A stretch of DNA of 64,000 nt from Labrenzia sp. THAF82 (GCF_009363435.1 NZ_CP045354.1:5298501-5362500); one strand, 5' to 3'. Positions 24,612 to 33,976 are shown, counted from the first letter of the stretch. Made by a program: numbers and translations. Notes: a model not told the origin generated them from the letters alone.

Positions 24612-25379
24612 ATGAGTGCTGCCATGTTCCTTATGAAAAAAGTTTCGAGTCTGGCTTTGGTTGCCGTTGGCGCCCTGGTCGTTGTTACCGGTTTTCCGGG
24701 CACCAAGGCGTTGGCCGGTCAGGTATCGCCACCTCCGCTCGTTTTGAGCCCCAACCTGACTGAACCCTGGGTGTTGCAACTTCAGCCCCGCGCGCAGCGC
24801 CGTGTGGCCGCGCCTGTGCAACGTCGCCAGGTGGTCCAGCCGCAGGTTCGCCGGGCTAACTGGTGGTCACCACGCCAGCAGCCGGTTCGTCAGCAACCGC
24901 AACGCCAGGCGCGTCAGCCGCAAAGCCGTCAGGTTGCCCCGCAATTCCTGCCAACCGTTGTTGACTATCACGGCAAGCACAAGCCGGGCACGATCGTGAT
25001 CGACACCAACGCACGCTACCTTTACCTGGTGCAAAATGACGGGACCGCCCGCCGCTATGGTGTCGGTGTCGGCAAGCCGGGGTTTGAGTGGGCTGGGTCC
25101 CACAAGGTTACGCGCAAGGCCGAATGGCCGGATTGGCGCCCACCGGCAGCGATGCGCAAACGTCGCCCGGAATTGCCTGCCTTCATGGCTGGCGGACCGG
25201 AAAACCCGCTCGGCGCGCGTGCGCTCTACCTGGGTTCGACACTTTATCGTATCCATGGATCAAATCAGCCGTGGACCATCGGGCATGCTGTATCTTCTGG
25301 ATGTATCCGCATGCGCAACGAAGACGTGATGGACCTTTATGAGCGGGTTAAAGTTGGCACAAGGGTGCACGTAATCTGA
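24612..25379 (+). CDS. L,D-transpeptidase (YkuD domain)
   Basis: This periplasmic enzyme forms 3-3 crosslinks in peptidoglycan or attaches proteins to it. The N-terminus has a signal peptide (MKKVSSLALVAVGALVVVTG). A Gln/Arg/Pro-rich linker follows (~residues 60-110: QPQVRRANWW, RQQPQRQARQPQSRQ), then the YkuD domain from ~residue 125 with the catalytic IHGSNQPWTIGHAVSSGCIRM, where the His and the Cys of SSGC act. Several start codons are possible (24582, 24612, 24627, 24636) and none has a good ribosome site; I use 24612. A strong terminator follows, so it is a single-gene unit. Confidence 0.9.
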   Translation: MSAAMFLMKKVSSLALVAVGALVVVTGFPGTKALAGQVSPPPLVLSPNLTEPWVLQLQPRAQRRVAAPVQRRQVVQPQVRRANWWSPRQQPVRQQPQRQARQPQSRQVAPQFLPTVVDYHGKHKPGTIVIDTNARYLYLVQNDGTARRYGVGVGKPGFEWAGSHKVTRKAEWPDWRPPAAMRKRRPELPAFMAGGPENPLGARALYLGSTLYRIHGSNQPWTIGHAVSSGCIRMRNEDVMDLYERVKVGTRVHVI

Positions 25380-25414
25380 GCCCTGAATTCTCTAAAAAGA
25401 GTTCGTCGATCAAG

Positions 25415-25448
25415 AAACGCGCAGGTGTCTTCCTGCGCGTTTTCTTTT
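25415..25448 (+). terminator. Rho-independent terminator after the L,D-transpeptidase gene
   Basis: A perfect 11-base stem AAACGCGCAGG/CCTGCGCGTTT with a short TGTCTT loop is followed by TCTTTTTG. It starts 36 bases after the stop codon. Confidence 0.88.
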
Positions 25449-25554
25449 TGCAATCCTGCGCAAGCCTTGCGCACAGGCTGGTTTGTCTGCAGTTTGTCTT
25501 TCCAGACTGCTCATTCCCCAATGAGCAACAACCGAAGTTTTTCCGGCCCGTGGC

Positions 25555-26910
25555 ATGACAGAACCTTCCAAATCCTTTTCTGCACGTTCCGACGCGGCCT
25601 ATTTTGTGAAGGCGGCGCTTGTCGGTCTGCTTGTCGGAGGATTGGCCACGGGGTTTCATTCCGGGCTGGAATTTATGTTTGCCCAATATGGTGCTCTCAG
25701 GGCTTCGCTAGGCTCCGGCTATCTGCCCTATCTGGTTTCAATTTGCATATCGGCGATTTGTGTAACGGGTGCGTTCTTAATTGTTCAACGCGTCGCCCCG
25801 GAAGCTGCTGGCAGCGGCATTCAGGAAATTGAAGGCGCTATGGAAGACAAACGGCCCCTCAACTGGGCCCGGGTTCTCGTGGCCAAGTTTTTTGGCGGTC
25901 TGCTTGCACTCGGTTCCGGCCTGGTTCTAGGTCGCGAAGGCCCCACTATCCACATGGGGGCAATGACAGCCGAGGCGATTTCAAAATCGGGCAACGTGAC
26001 CGCGCCCGAGCACAAGGGATTGCTGGCAGCCGGTGCAGCTGCCGGATTGGCTGCCGCTTTCAACGCTCCCCTGGCGGCGATCCTATTCATTGTTGAAGAG
26101 ACAAGACGGCAGTTTCCCTTTTCCTACCGGACCTACATGGCGGTTATCATAGCGTCGATCCTCAGCGCCGCCGTGATGGAGGAATTGACACATATAGGCC
26201 CTATCCTTCTCGTTGAAGTCAGCTACATTCCCGTCTGGAGTTTTCTGCTGCTTGGCCTTCTCGGGATTTTTCTCGGCGCACTCGGTGTCTTTTTCAATTA
26301 TGCGCTGATCACGGTAATGGACCTTTTCCTGCGCATTCCCAAAGGGTTGCGCTGGCTTCCCGCCCTGGCTATCGGCGCACTGACCGGTATTCTTCTGAAT
26401 GCCTTTCCGGATGCAACAGGCGGCGGCGAGGATCTTGTTCATCATCTGATTGCCAGCAATTACGGTGTCTATGCGCTGTTGCTGCTGACCTTGCTGCGTT
26501 TCGGCGGGGTTTTGTTTTCCTATGCCTCCGGCGTTCCCGGCGGCATTTTTGCGCCCATGCTATCGATCGCCACTTGCGCCGGTCTCGCGTTTGGCGTCGC
26601 CTCGGTTGAATGGCTGCCGATCGAATCGGATTTCCGCGCTGCCTGTGCTGTTGCTGCCATGGGCGGTTTCTTTGCAGCCTCAGTCCGCGCCCCGCTCGTA
26701 GGCGTCGTGCTGGTGATGGAGTTGACGGGCGCTTATGCGCTGATCATGCCGGTTCTGGTGACCTGCACGACAGCCTCATTGACGGCACATCACCTCGGTG
26801 GCCGACCCATTTACGAACAGCTTCTGGAACGGACACTCAGACTGGCGGGTGAAAGCGTCGACGACGAGAAAGACAAAACCCCGGTGCAGCTCGGCACCCG
26901 CGAGAGCTAA
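25555..26910 (+). CDS. ClC-family chloride channel/exchanger
   Basis: The 451-residue membrane protein has the ClC selectivity motifs in order: GSGIQEIEG (GSGIP motif with Q for P), GREGPTIHMG with the gating Glu, and GVPGGIFAPML. FNAPLAAILFIVEETR holds the inner-gate Glu that marks proton-coupled exchangers, so this is more likely a Cl-/H+ antiporter than a channel. It is a homodimer in the inner membrane, used in acid or osmotic stress elsewhere. No CBS domain is present. It is a single gene that converges with glcF, with a ten-base gap. Confidence 0.94.
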   Translation: MTEPSKSFSARSDAAYFVKAALVGLLVGGLATGFHSGLEFMFAQYGALRASLGSGYLPYLVSICISAICVTGAFLIVQRVAPEAAGSGIQEIEGAMEDKRPLNWARVLVAKFFGGLLALGSGLVLGREGPTIHMGAMTAEAISKSGNVTAPEHKGLLAAGAAAGLAAAFNAPLAAILFIVEETRRQFPFSYRTYMAVIIASILSAAVMEELTHIGPILLVEVSYIPVWSFLLLGLLGIFLGALGVFFNYALITVMDLFLRIPKGLRWLPALAIGALTGILLNAFPDATGGGEDLVHHLIASNYGVYALLLLTLLRFGGVLFSYASGVPGGIFAPMLSIATCAGLAFGVASVEWLPIESDFRAACAVAAMGGFFAASVRAPLVGVVLVMELTGAYALIMPVLVTCTTASLTAHHLGGRPIYEQLLERTLRLAGESVDDEKDKTPVQLGTRES

Positions 26911-26920
26911 ATCGGCTCAG

Positions 26921-28258
26921 CTATTCTGCGGCTTCAGGTGCGTGCAGAACCGGAGCGAGACCTTCGGGCTCCGGCCCCCCGTAAACCCAGTCCAGCAGTT
27001 CCGCCGTATGCACGATAGGTATGTGCGTGCCCAGACCGATCTGGGTCATGCAGCCGATATTGCCTGTTGCGATGACATCGGGTCCGGTGCTTTCAATATT
27101 GGCGACCTTCCTGTCGCGCAGCTTCTGGGCGATCTCCGGCTGAAGAATGTTGTAGGTTCCAGCCGACCCACAACACAAATGTCCTTCAGGCACCTCTTTC
27201 ACCTGAAAACCCGCGGCGCTCAGTAGGTCCTTTGGTTGGCGTGTGATTTTCTGGCCATGTTGCATGGAACAGGCCGAATGGTAGGCAACCTTCAGGTCCT
27301 GTCGCACCTGCGGCTCGCCAAGATCAACCCCGGTCAGAAACTCGGTCACATCCTTTGCAAGAGCTGAAACCCGCGCAGCTTTTTCAGCGTAGGCAGGGTC
27401 ATCTTTCAGCATGTAGCCATAGTCCTTGATCGTCGTGCCGCAGCCTGATGCGGTAATGAGGATTGCATCAAGTCCCTCGCCCGAAGCTTCCGCCGACCAG
27501 ACGTCCACGTTGCGACGGGCATTTTCAAGCGAGGCTTCTTCCTTGCCCATATGGTGCACCAAAGCACCGCAGCAGACCTCACCCTTCGGCAAGACAATTT
27601 CATAACCGGAACGTTGTAGCAGCCGGATGGTTGCATCGTTGATGCCGGGGTTCAGCACTGGCTGGGCGCATCCGCTCAACAGTGCCACCCGTCCTTTGCG
27701 GCTTTTCTGTTTTGACGAAAAAACACCTGGCCCCTCCAACTGGCCACGCATCGGCGCTCTTGACGGTGCCAGTTCCAGCATTGCGCCCATTTTGGTGAAG
27801 GGACCACCGAATGACTTCAAGAGCCCGGCCAACGGCCGTCCGAAATAGGCACCTATAAGAGCGAACCGGAATCTGTTTGGATAAGGCAGGACAAACGAAA
27901 GAACCGAACGCATCAGACGGTCGGACAAGGGGCGTTTGTAGGTCTTTTCAATATGCGCCCGGGCATGATCGACCAAATGCATGTAATGCACCCCGGAAGG
28001 ACAGGTTGTCATGCAGGCCAGGCAGCTCAGGCAACGGTCGATATGCTTGACGACCTTCTCGTCTGCCGGCCGGTCGTTCTCCAGCATGTCCTTGATCAGG
28101 TAGATCCGCCCACGGGGACTGTCCAGCTCATCGCCCAGCAATGTGAAGGTTGGGCAGGTCGCGGTACAAAAACCGCAATGCACGCATTTGCGCAGAATTT
28201 TTTCAGATTCCGCAACATGCCGGTCTTTCAGCTGTTCCGCAGTGAAATTTGTCTGCAT
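26921..28258 (-). CDS. glcF: Glycolate oxidase iron-sulfur subunit
   Basis: This subunit passes electrons from the GlcDE flavoprotein to the quinone pool. The 445-residue protein has two 4Fe-4S motifs near the N-terminus (CVHCGFCTATCPTF and CLSCLACMTTCPSG) and two CCG domains (VCCGALVHHMG; HSACSMQHG with HLCCGSAGTYN). I start at ATG 28258 (MQTNFTAEQLKDRHVAESE). It is separated from glcE by about 1.35 kb containing a secreted-protein gene on the other strand and a DUF4870 gene, so it needs its own promoter. The 246-base gap upstream shows no clear promoter boxes. Confidence 0.94.
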   Translation of the reverse strand: MQTNFTAEQLKDRHVAESEKILRKCVHCGFCTATCPTFTLLGDELDSPRGRIYLIKDMLENDRPADEKVVKHIDRCLSCLACMTTCPSGVHYMHLVDHARAHIEKTYKRPLSDRLMRSVLSFVLPYPNRFRFALIGAYFGRPLAGLLKSFGGPFTKMGAMLELAPSRAPMRGQLEGPGVFSSKQKSRKGRVALLSGCAQPVLNPGINDATIRLLQRSGYEIVLPKGEVCCGALVHHMGKEEASLENARRNVDVWSAEASGEGLDAILITASGCGTTIKDYGYMLKDDPAYAEKAARVSALAKDVTEFLTGVDLGEPQVRQDLKVAYHSACSMQHGQKITRQPKDLLSAAGFQVKEVPEGHLCCGSAGTYNILQPEIAQKLRDRKVANIESTGPDVIATGNIGCMTQIGLGTHIPIVHTAELLDWVYGGPEPEGLAPVLHAPEAAE

Positions 28259-28504
28259 CGCGTTCCCGTTTCCCTCACCTTCGACAATCGCCGGCAGATG
28301 GTACGGGCTCACAAATAGGGGCACAAGATGCCTTTCCGGCACAAACGTTTTGCCCAATTGGACAATGCATCGATCTGGCCGACACCTCTCGGCCCAGGCG
28401 AATGGAATGTGAATACGAGATAAACGCCCCGCTCAGAAACAGTTCAAACCCGAACACCTAGAGTGCTCGTCAGTGGGCCGATTAACCCCGATTGAGGACT
28501 TTTT

Positions 28505-29134
28505 ATGTTTAAGAAAATTGCCAAGACCCTTTTTATAACCGTAGCCTTTTCCAGCCTCGCAACAGGTGCACTGGCCAAGGACTGGATTGAGAAGGTTGAA
28601 GTCAAACGCGACGGCATCGACGTCATTCCTGTCGAAGTTTCCGCCAGCTCCTACAATTACACCAAGATCAAATCCAAGTCGCATCGCTTCCTGCTGCGCC
28701 TCTACGGCAAGGCGACCAACGGCGAGCGCATTGTCGCGATGAAGGTTGGCTCGTTCAAAAACGTGCTTTACTTCGAGGGCGATGGGTCGCTTTGGAGCAA
28801 GAGTTTTCAGAATCGCGATGTCGGTTCAGGATCGAAACGCACCGTTTCAATCTCCTACAAGCCGACGATCCCTCTGAAGAAAATCAAGTGGCAAGGTTGG
28901 GACCCGGTTCAGGCCTGCTCGCTCAATCTGGACAAGAAGATCAAGAGTGGCATGAAGAAATCTGTGGCCCTCGGCAAAACCTGGACGGTGTCGGCCAAAG
29001 CCTACTTTGAGCTGGACGCGGTCGCAGCCCGAAAAAACAAGGCAAAGAAAAACAAGTGGTCTTTGAAGAACACCACCCATCAGCGTGATGGCTATGGCTA
29101 CAAGGTCACTGTCAAATGCCTTCCGGCTAGTTGA
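28505..29134 (+). CDS. Secreted basic protein of unknown function
   Basis: The 209-residue protein has a signal peptide (MFKKIAKTLFITVAFSSLATGALA) and a lysine-rich mature part (about one Lys per seven residues). The mature region looks beta-rich with no recognised motif and has two cysteines (QACSLNLD and VKCLPAS) that could pair. A GAGGA site lies six bases before the ATG. It stands on the opposite strand between glcF and glcE, so it is not part of the glycolate operon. I do not recognise the family. The highly basic charge suggests binding to a polyanion or the cell wall. Confidence 0.75.
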   Translation: MFKKIAKTLFITVAFSSLATGALAKDWIEKVEVKRDGIDVIPVEVSASSYNYTKIKSKSHRFLLRLYGKATNGERIVAMKVGSFKNVLYFEGDGSLWSKSFQNRDVGSGSKRTVSISYKPTIPLKKIKWQGWDPVQACSLNLDKKIKSGMKKSVALGKTWTVSAKAYFELDAVAARKNKAKKNKWSLKNTTHQRDGYGYKVTVKCLPAS

Positions 29135-29153
29135 CATCATCTCAGGCAAGCAC

Positions 29154-29185
29154 CGACACCCCTTACCATAGGTTTGGGGGTGTCG
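29154..29185. terminator. Convergent stem-loop between secreted protein and DUF4870 genes
   Basis: CGACACCCC (29154-29162) pairs perfectly with GGGGTGTCG (29177-29185). It lies 20-50 bases after one stop codon and 23 bases from the other, the position of a shared terminator, but neither side has a T-run. Confidence 0.55.
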
Positions 29186-29207
29186 ATGTCGTTAGCAGAT
29201 AGCCGGA

Positions 29208-29567
29208 TCAGAACATCCAGGTTTCAGGGTTGGGCACGGGCTCGTTACGACCCGCCAGCTGAAGCCCCTTGATGCAACGCACGATCATCCAAATGAGCAC
29301 TGCGATAATCATCAGAAAACCGATCAGCACGATGGTCAGCAACGCGCTGACGATGCCGAACAGCAGCCCGATCCAGAAAGTGCGTATCTGATACGTGTAG
29401 TGGCTTTCGACCCAGCCCGTGCTTTTGCCGCGATTCAAGTAGGCGAAAATTACGCCGACAATCGCGGTGAATGGCACAATGATATTTACCAGGTAAAGGA
29501 TATAGACAAGTGTGGCGTTCTTGCCGCCCGGCTCCATGTAGCCGGCAACATCGGATTGTTCTTCCAT
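29208..29567 (-). CDS. DUF4870-family small membrane protein
   Basis: The 119-residue protein has three membrane segments (LVYILYLVNIIVPFTAIVGVIFAYL; FWIGLLFGIVSALLTIVLIGF; MIIAVLIWMIVRCIKGLQLA). The SHYTYQIRTFWIGL segment between helices one and two is typical of DUF4870/YtxH-like membrane proteins, often annotated as Tic20-like. The function is not known. It starts 44 bases after the glcE stop on the same strand and could be read from the glcDE transcript. Confidence 0.8.
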   Translation of the reverse strand: MEEQSDVAGYMEPGGKNATLVYILYLVNIIVPFTAIVGVIFAYLNRGKSTGWVESHYTYQIRTFWIGLLFGIVSALLTIVLIGFLMIIAVLIWMIVRCIKGLQLAGRNEPVPNPETWMF

Positions 29568-29611
29568 TTCACGCTCCGCAATTAAAAATACGATTGGAAA
29601 TGTAAAACAAA

Positions 29612-30802
29612 CTACACGCCCATGACCAGACGTCCAGGGTTTAGCACACCTTTTGGATCGAATTGTTCTTTCAACCGTTTGGAAAGCGCTGCCAGAGGTG
29701 CTGGTTGCGGCTGGAAAACGGCGACGCTTGACCTGATGGATGGGACTGCCCGCACAAGCGTGGCATGCCCACCGCCAACCGCGTCAACAGCAGCCCGGAT
29801 TTGCTGATCATTGACAAGTCCGTCCAGGCACATCAACCAGATGAGCCCGCCGCTCCAATCGAAAAACGCGCTGACTTTCAGTTCTTCTTCAAGGGTTTCG
29901 ACCAATTTTGGGCCAACCGTCGGAGCAACGGAAATCCGCCAGACTGGATTGTCTACCCCAGCGAACGGGCGAACGTCTCTGACCGTCTGCCAGAGTTTCC
30001 TGCTGTCTCGCTCTTCAATCCGGGAGACAGGGCCATAGCTTTTCAAAAGGCCTTCCAGTGTCTTGAACCGATAGTCAACGGACGTTTCAAATCCTTCCAG
30101 ACGCAACAGTGTCCTGCTTATGTCGCCATCGATTCCGGCCGGAAGATGGGCAGCGCCGGAGACTTCTGCAGACGAGCCCATTGCTTTACAGAGCGCACTG
30201 ATACCGCGTCCAGCATCCAACCCGGACAGCACGAACGTCGCCGAAGTTTCCGGTTTCGGGTTGACCTTCAATGTCACCGTCGTTGCCACAGCCAAAGTAC
30301 CGAATGCACCGCAAAGTGCGCGCGGCAGATCGTAACCGGTGACATTCTTGACCACCTTGCCGCCGGAATTGAAAATTTCGCCACGGCCCGAAACAGCTTC
30401 CATGCCAAGGATATGATCCCGTGCTGCTCCTGCCTTCAGCCTGCGCGGTCCCGACAGGTTCGCTGCGAGGACGCCACCCACGGTTCCCTGGCGGGCAGCG
30501 ACATTCAGAAGCGGACCATAGTCCATTGGTTCGAAGGACAATTCCTGCCCATTTTGATCAACCAGCTCTTCGATTTCGGCAATCGGTGTTCCTGCCTTGA
30601 CGGTCAAAACCAACTCCGCCGGTTCGTAAGTGTCGACCCCGGAGAGTTCCGACAAGTCGAGCACGTGGGCGGTTTGAACCGGTCGTCCAAGGTTCCGCTT
30701 GGAAGCCTGTCCCACGATCTCCAGGGGTTGGTCTTCGGCAGCCGCCCACTTCACGGCGACTTCCACGTCTTTCGCCGTTTGCGGCTTGAATGTTGCGTCC
30801 AT
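29612..30802 (-). CDS. glcE: Glycolate oxidase FAD-binding subunit
   Basis: The 396-residue protein has a vanillyl-alcohol-oxidase-type FAD domain: PLEIVGQASKRNLGRP, AGTPIAEIEELVDQNGQ, and GTVGGVLAANLSGPRRLKAG with the flavin loop. It ends in RLKEQFDPKGVLNPGRLVMG. GlcE is the shorter FAD subunit of the GlcDEF complex that oxidises glycolate to glyoxylate. I chose ATG 30802 because GAGGG lies eight bases before it; it is eight bases after the glcD stop, so the two are one operon. Confidence 0.93.
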   Translation of the reverse strand: MDATFKPQTAKDVEVAVKWAAAEDQPLEIVGQASKRNLGRPVQTAHVLDLSELSGVDTYEPAELVLTVKAGTPIAEIEELVDQNGQELSFEPMDYGPLLNVAARQGTVGGVLAANLSGPRRLKAGAARDHILGMEAVSGRGEIFNSGGKVVKNVTGYDLPRALCGAFGTLAVATTVTLKVNPKPETSATFVLSGLDAGRGISALCKAMGSSAEVSGAAHLPAGIDGDISRTLLRLEGFETSVDYRFKTLEGLLKSYGPVSRIEERDSRKLWQTVRDVRPFAGVDNPVWRISVAPTVGPKLVETLEEELKVSAFFDWSGGLIWLMCLDGLVNDQQIRAAVDAVGGGHATLVRAVPSIRSSVAVFQPQPAPLAALSKRLKEQFDPKGVLNPGRLVMGV

Positions 30803-30810
30803 GTGATCCC

Positions 30811-32307
30811 TCAAAACCGCGGAATGTCCGGAAAGGGCAATTGCCCCTTGTGAACATGCATCTTGCCAAGTTCAGCGCAGCGGTGCAGCACCGGAAACAC
30901 CTTGCCCGGATTGAGCAAATGCTTCTCGTCGAATGCGCATTTGACCCGTTGCTGCTGTTTCAGATCCTCTTCGGAGAACATGTCCGTCATCAGATCCCGT
31001 TTCTCAATGCCAACGCCGTGTTCGCCTGTGAGAACACCGCCGACTTCGACACAGAGCCGCAAGATATCGGCACCAAATGCTTCAGCGGCATCCAGTTCTC
31101 CGGGTTTGTTCGCATCGTAAAGAATAAGCGGGTGCAGATTGCCGTCACCGGCGTGAAAAACATTTGCCACGCCAAGCCCGTGTTTGTCCGACAACTCCCG
31201 CATCCGAGAGAGAACCTTGGGCAACTCGCGGCGCGGGATCGTTCCGTCCATGCAAAGATAGTCTGGTGAGATCCGGCCAACAGCAGGGAATGCGGCCTTC
31301 CGGCCGGCCCAAAAAGTCATCCGTTCTTCTTCGCTTTGAGAAATGCGGATGTGGCTGGCCTCGTTGGCTTTGGCAATTTCTTCCACGCGGCCGATCAGGA
31401 AGTCTACTTCCTTTTCCGGACCATCAAGTTCAACGATCAGAAGCGCTTCGACGTCTCGAGGATAACCGGCATTGACAAAGTCCTCTGCTGCATGAATGGC
31501 AGGCTTGTCCATCATCTCCATACCGCCCGGGATAATGCCTGCTGCAATGATATCTGCAACGCAGCGACCGCCATCCTCGCTGCTCGGAAACCCGATCAGC
31601 AAGGCGCGCGCAGTTTCCGGTTTCTGCAGGATCCTGACCGTCACCTCTGTGACGACACCCAGCAGTCCTTCCGATCCTGTCATTAAAGCCAGCAGGTCAT
31701 AGCCTTCGCTATCCAGATGCTTACCACCGAGCCGGATCACTTCGCCTGTGATCAACACCATTTCAAGACCAAGCACGTTGTTTGTGGTCAGGCCGTATTT
31801 CAGGCAATGCACGCCGCCTGAATTTTCAGCGATGTTACCGCCGATGGAACAGGCAATTTGGGAGGAAGGATCGGGCGCGTAATAGAAACCTTCATGTTCA
31901 ACCGCGCGCGTGATGCCGAGATTGGTGACGCCCGGCTGAACGACCACAGCACGATTGTCATAATCGATGTCAAGCACACGATTGAACTTCATCATCGACA
32001 AAAGCACGCCGTCTTCCAGCGGCAATGCGCCGCCGGACAAGGATGTGCCCGCACCGCGCGGCACCACCTTCACATCATTCTGATGGCAATACTTCAGAAC
32101 TTTCGAGACCTGTTCCACGGTTTCTGGCAAGACCACGATCAACGGCAGTTGGCGATATGCCGTGAGGGCATCGGTCTCATATGCCCGCATTTCGCGCTCG
32201 TCGTGGATCACGCCTTCTCCTGGCACTATGGCCTGGAGGGCTTTCAATATCTCCTGGCGCCTGGCAAGCACTTCCGGATCCGGTGCAGGCATTGCGATCG
32301 TTGTCAC
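30811..32307 (-). CDS. glcD: Glycolate oxidase FAD-linked subunit
   Basis: This is the 498-residue catalytic subunit of glycolate oxidase. The FAD domain is visible in VVPRGAGTSLSGGALPLEDG and DPSSQIACSIGGNIAENSGG. The FAD-oxidase C-terminal domain holds the motif HAGDGNLHPLILYD and GGVLTGEHGVGIEKRD. It ends in LLNPGKVFPVLHRC. Electrons pass to GlcF and the quinones, so the complex acts at the inner face of the membrane. It is divergent from a LysR regulator 150 bases away that probably controls it. Confidence 0.95.
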   Translation of the reverse strand: MTTIAMPAPDPEVLARRQEILKALQAIVPGEGVIHDEREMRAYETDALTAYRQLPLIVVLPETVEQVSKVLKYCHQNDVKVVPRGAGTSLSGGALPLEDGVLLSMMKFNRVLDIDYDNRAVVVQPGVTNLGITRAVEHEGFYYAPDPSSQIACSIGGNIAENSGGVHCLKYGLTTNNVLGLEMVLITGEVIRLGGKHLDSEGYDLLALMTGSEGLLGVVTEVTVRILQKPETARALLIGFPSSEDGGRCVADIIAAGIIPGGMEMMDKPAIHAAEDFVNAGYPRDVEALLIVELDGPEKEVDFLIGRVEEIAKANEASHIRISQSEEERMTFWAGRKAAFPAVGRISPDYLCMDGTIPRRELPKVLSRMRELSDKHGLGVANVFHAGDGNLHPLILYDANKPGELDAAEAFGADILRLCVEVGGVLTGEHGVGIEKRDLMTDMFSEEDLKQQQRVKCAFDEKHLLNPGKVFPVLHRCAELGKMHVHKGQLPFPDIPRF

Positions 32308-32425
32308 GGGCTAATCTCCTCGATTTTTAGCCCTGCGCTGATCCGGAAAGATACTTACTGCGTATCCAGAGCTGGCAAAGCAACACGTCCCTAGTCTGAC
32401 AAGTATCGCGGCGGAGGGAAATGTT

Positions 32426-32449
32426 CGGAAAATAATAAATATTTTTCGG
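32426..32449. promoter_or_regulatory. AT-rich inverted repeat between glcD and LysR gene
   Basis: Imperfect arms TCGGAAAATA and TATTTTTCGG flank a short A/T spacer. It ends 11 bases before the LysR start codon, in the shared glcD/LysR promoter space, and fits the AT-rich dyad form of LysR operators. Autoregulation is inferred. Confidence 0.35.
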
Positions 32450-32460
32450 TGGGATTGAAA

Positions 32461-33402
32461 ATGAGCAATCTGACGGACATGGAAATTTTCGCCCGAGTGG
32501 TGAGTGCTGGCAGCATGTCGGCAGCCGGACGAGAAATGAACCTGTCTCCGGCCGTGGTTTCGAAGCGCATTCGACGTCTCGAGGAGAAACTCGGCACGCG
32601 GCTCCTCCAGCGGACAACGCGACAAATCGCGATGACCGAGGCGGGACAAGGTTTTTACGAACGGGTCGTTGCCATCATTGCTTCGGTTGAAGAAGCCGAA
32701 AGCTTCGTTTCCCGCGGTTCGGCCAGAGCGAGGGGAAGCCTGAAGGTTGCCGTGCCAACATCATTCGGACGCCTTCACATTGCCCCGCACCTCGGCAATT
32801 TTCTGACCGCGAACCCGGATCTGACGGTCAATCTGGACCTATCGGACGACTTTGTAGACATTGTCGGCGATGGATATGACTTGGCAATCCGAATTGCGGA
32901 ACTGTCTGATTCAAGTCTCGTCGCACGCAAGCTCTCTCCGGTGCACCGGGTTCTATGCGCCAGTCCGTCCTATATCGCCAGATATGGAATGCCTGAGACA
33001 ATCGAAGACTTGAGCGAACACGTAACGCTGGCGGCCACCAACCAGGACCCCTGGCGCTTGGCGGGACCGGATGGGATTGAAACGGTCCGCACGCGCGCGC
33101 CGGTCAAAACGAATTCCAATGAAGTGATCCGCGAGTGCCTTCTGGCAGGGGTCGGCATTGCACTGAGATCCACATGGGATGTCGGACCTGAGTTGCGTGA
33201 AGGTAAACTGCAGATCCTGCTACCACACTATCGCGCGTCCCGTGACGTTGGCCTTTATGCAGTCTACCCGAGCCGGCAGTTCCTCCCAGCCAAGGTGAGG
33301 GTTTTCATCGATTTCCTCGCAGGGCTTTATGGTTCGGAGCCTTACTGGGACACCGGTTTGGAGGACTGGTTGCGATTGCCCAGCAGAGCAAAAGCCGGTT
33401 GA
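32461..33402 (+). CDS. LysR-family transcription regulator, divergent from glcD
   Basis: The 313-residue regulator has an N-terminal winged helix (SNLTDMEIFARVVSAGSMSAA; LSPAVVSKRIRRLEEKLGTRLLQR) and a periplasmic-binding-like effector domain (GSLKVAVPTSFGRLHIAPHL; DLAIRIAELSDSSLVARKL). The start at ATG 32461 follows GGTGGGA. Its divergent position from glcD suggests that it controls glycolate use in response to glycolate or a product, but the target is not proven. It could instead serve the cytochrome c gene downstream. Confidence 0.9.
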   Translation: MSNLTDMEIFARVVSAGSMSAAGREMNLSPAVVSKRIRRLEEKLGTRLLQRTTRQIAMTEAGQGFYERVVAIIASVEEAESFVSRGSARARGSLKVAVPTSFGRLHIAPHLGNFLTANPDLTVNLDLSDDFVDIVGDGYDLAIRIAELSDSSLVARKLSPVHRVLCASPSYIARYGMPETIEDLSEHVTLAATNQDPWRLAGPDGIETVRTRAPVKTNSNEVIRECLLAGVGIALRSTWDVGPELREGKLQILLPHYRASRDVGLYAVYPSRQFLPAKVRVFIDFLAGLYGSEPYWDTGLEDWLRLPSRAKAG

Positions 33403-33580
33403 TGACAGCCGAACAAAAGCGGTCAAATTACCGGCAAAGAAATGCTCAAATTGGTCTATAGGTATTCTCCCTGAGCGACAAAATGCTCACGTAAATGGGA
33501 CCTTCGGTCGCTTGCATCGCGGCCGGAGTTCCTATTGTGTGGTGACGGGTTTCAATTTACCCAACTTGAGGGAGTAAACC

Positions 33581-33976
33581 ATGCAGCGATTGCTGATGAT
33601 CGCCGGAACAGCGTTTCTGGCCCTTACTTTTCAGGCAAGCGCCGAGGGCGATGCCGAAAAAGGCGCTAGAGTATTTAAGAAATGTGCCGCCTGTCACGCC
33701 GTAGGCGAGAACGCGAAAAACAAGGTCGGCCCACAGCTGAACGGTGTCGTAGGACGCCCTTGGGGTGCCATTGAAGGCTACAAATACTCCAAGGCACTGG
33801 TCGAAATGGCCGATGGCAAGGTGTGGGATGAAGAAACACTCACAGCCTATCTGACAAAACCGAAAGAAGTCATTCCAAAGGGCAAGATGGCCTTTGCCGG
33901 TCTGCGCAAAGAGGCAGATCTTGTGGACGTCATTGCCTATATGGCGCAGTACAAAGAAGACGGTACGACCGAGTAA
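33581..33976 (+). CDS. Class I soluble cytochrome c (c2-type)
   Basis: The 131-residue periplasmic protein has a signal peptide (MQRLLMIAGTAFLALTFQASA) and one haem site, KKCAACHAVGEN (CAACH). The distal Met is in KGKMAFAGLRKE. The NKVGPQLNGVVGRP and TAYLTKPKEVIPKGKM segments are typical of alphaproteobacterial cytochrome c2/c550. It carries electrons between the bc1 complex and oxidases or dehydrogenases. It is a single gene with its own promoter space (178 bases upstream) and a strong terminator after it. Confidence 0.93.
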   Translation: MQRLLMIAGTAFLALTFQASAEGDAEKGARVFKKCAACHAVGENAKNKVGPQLNGVVGRPWGAIEGYKYSKALVEMADGKVWDEETLTAYLTKPKEVIPKGKMAFAGLRKEADLVDVIAYMAQYKEDGTTE

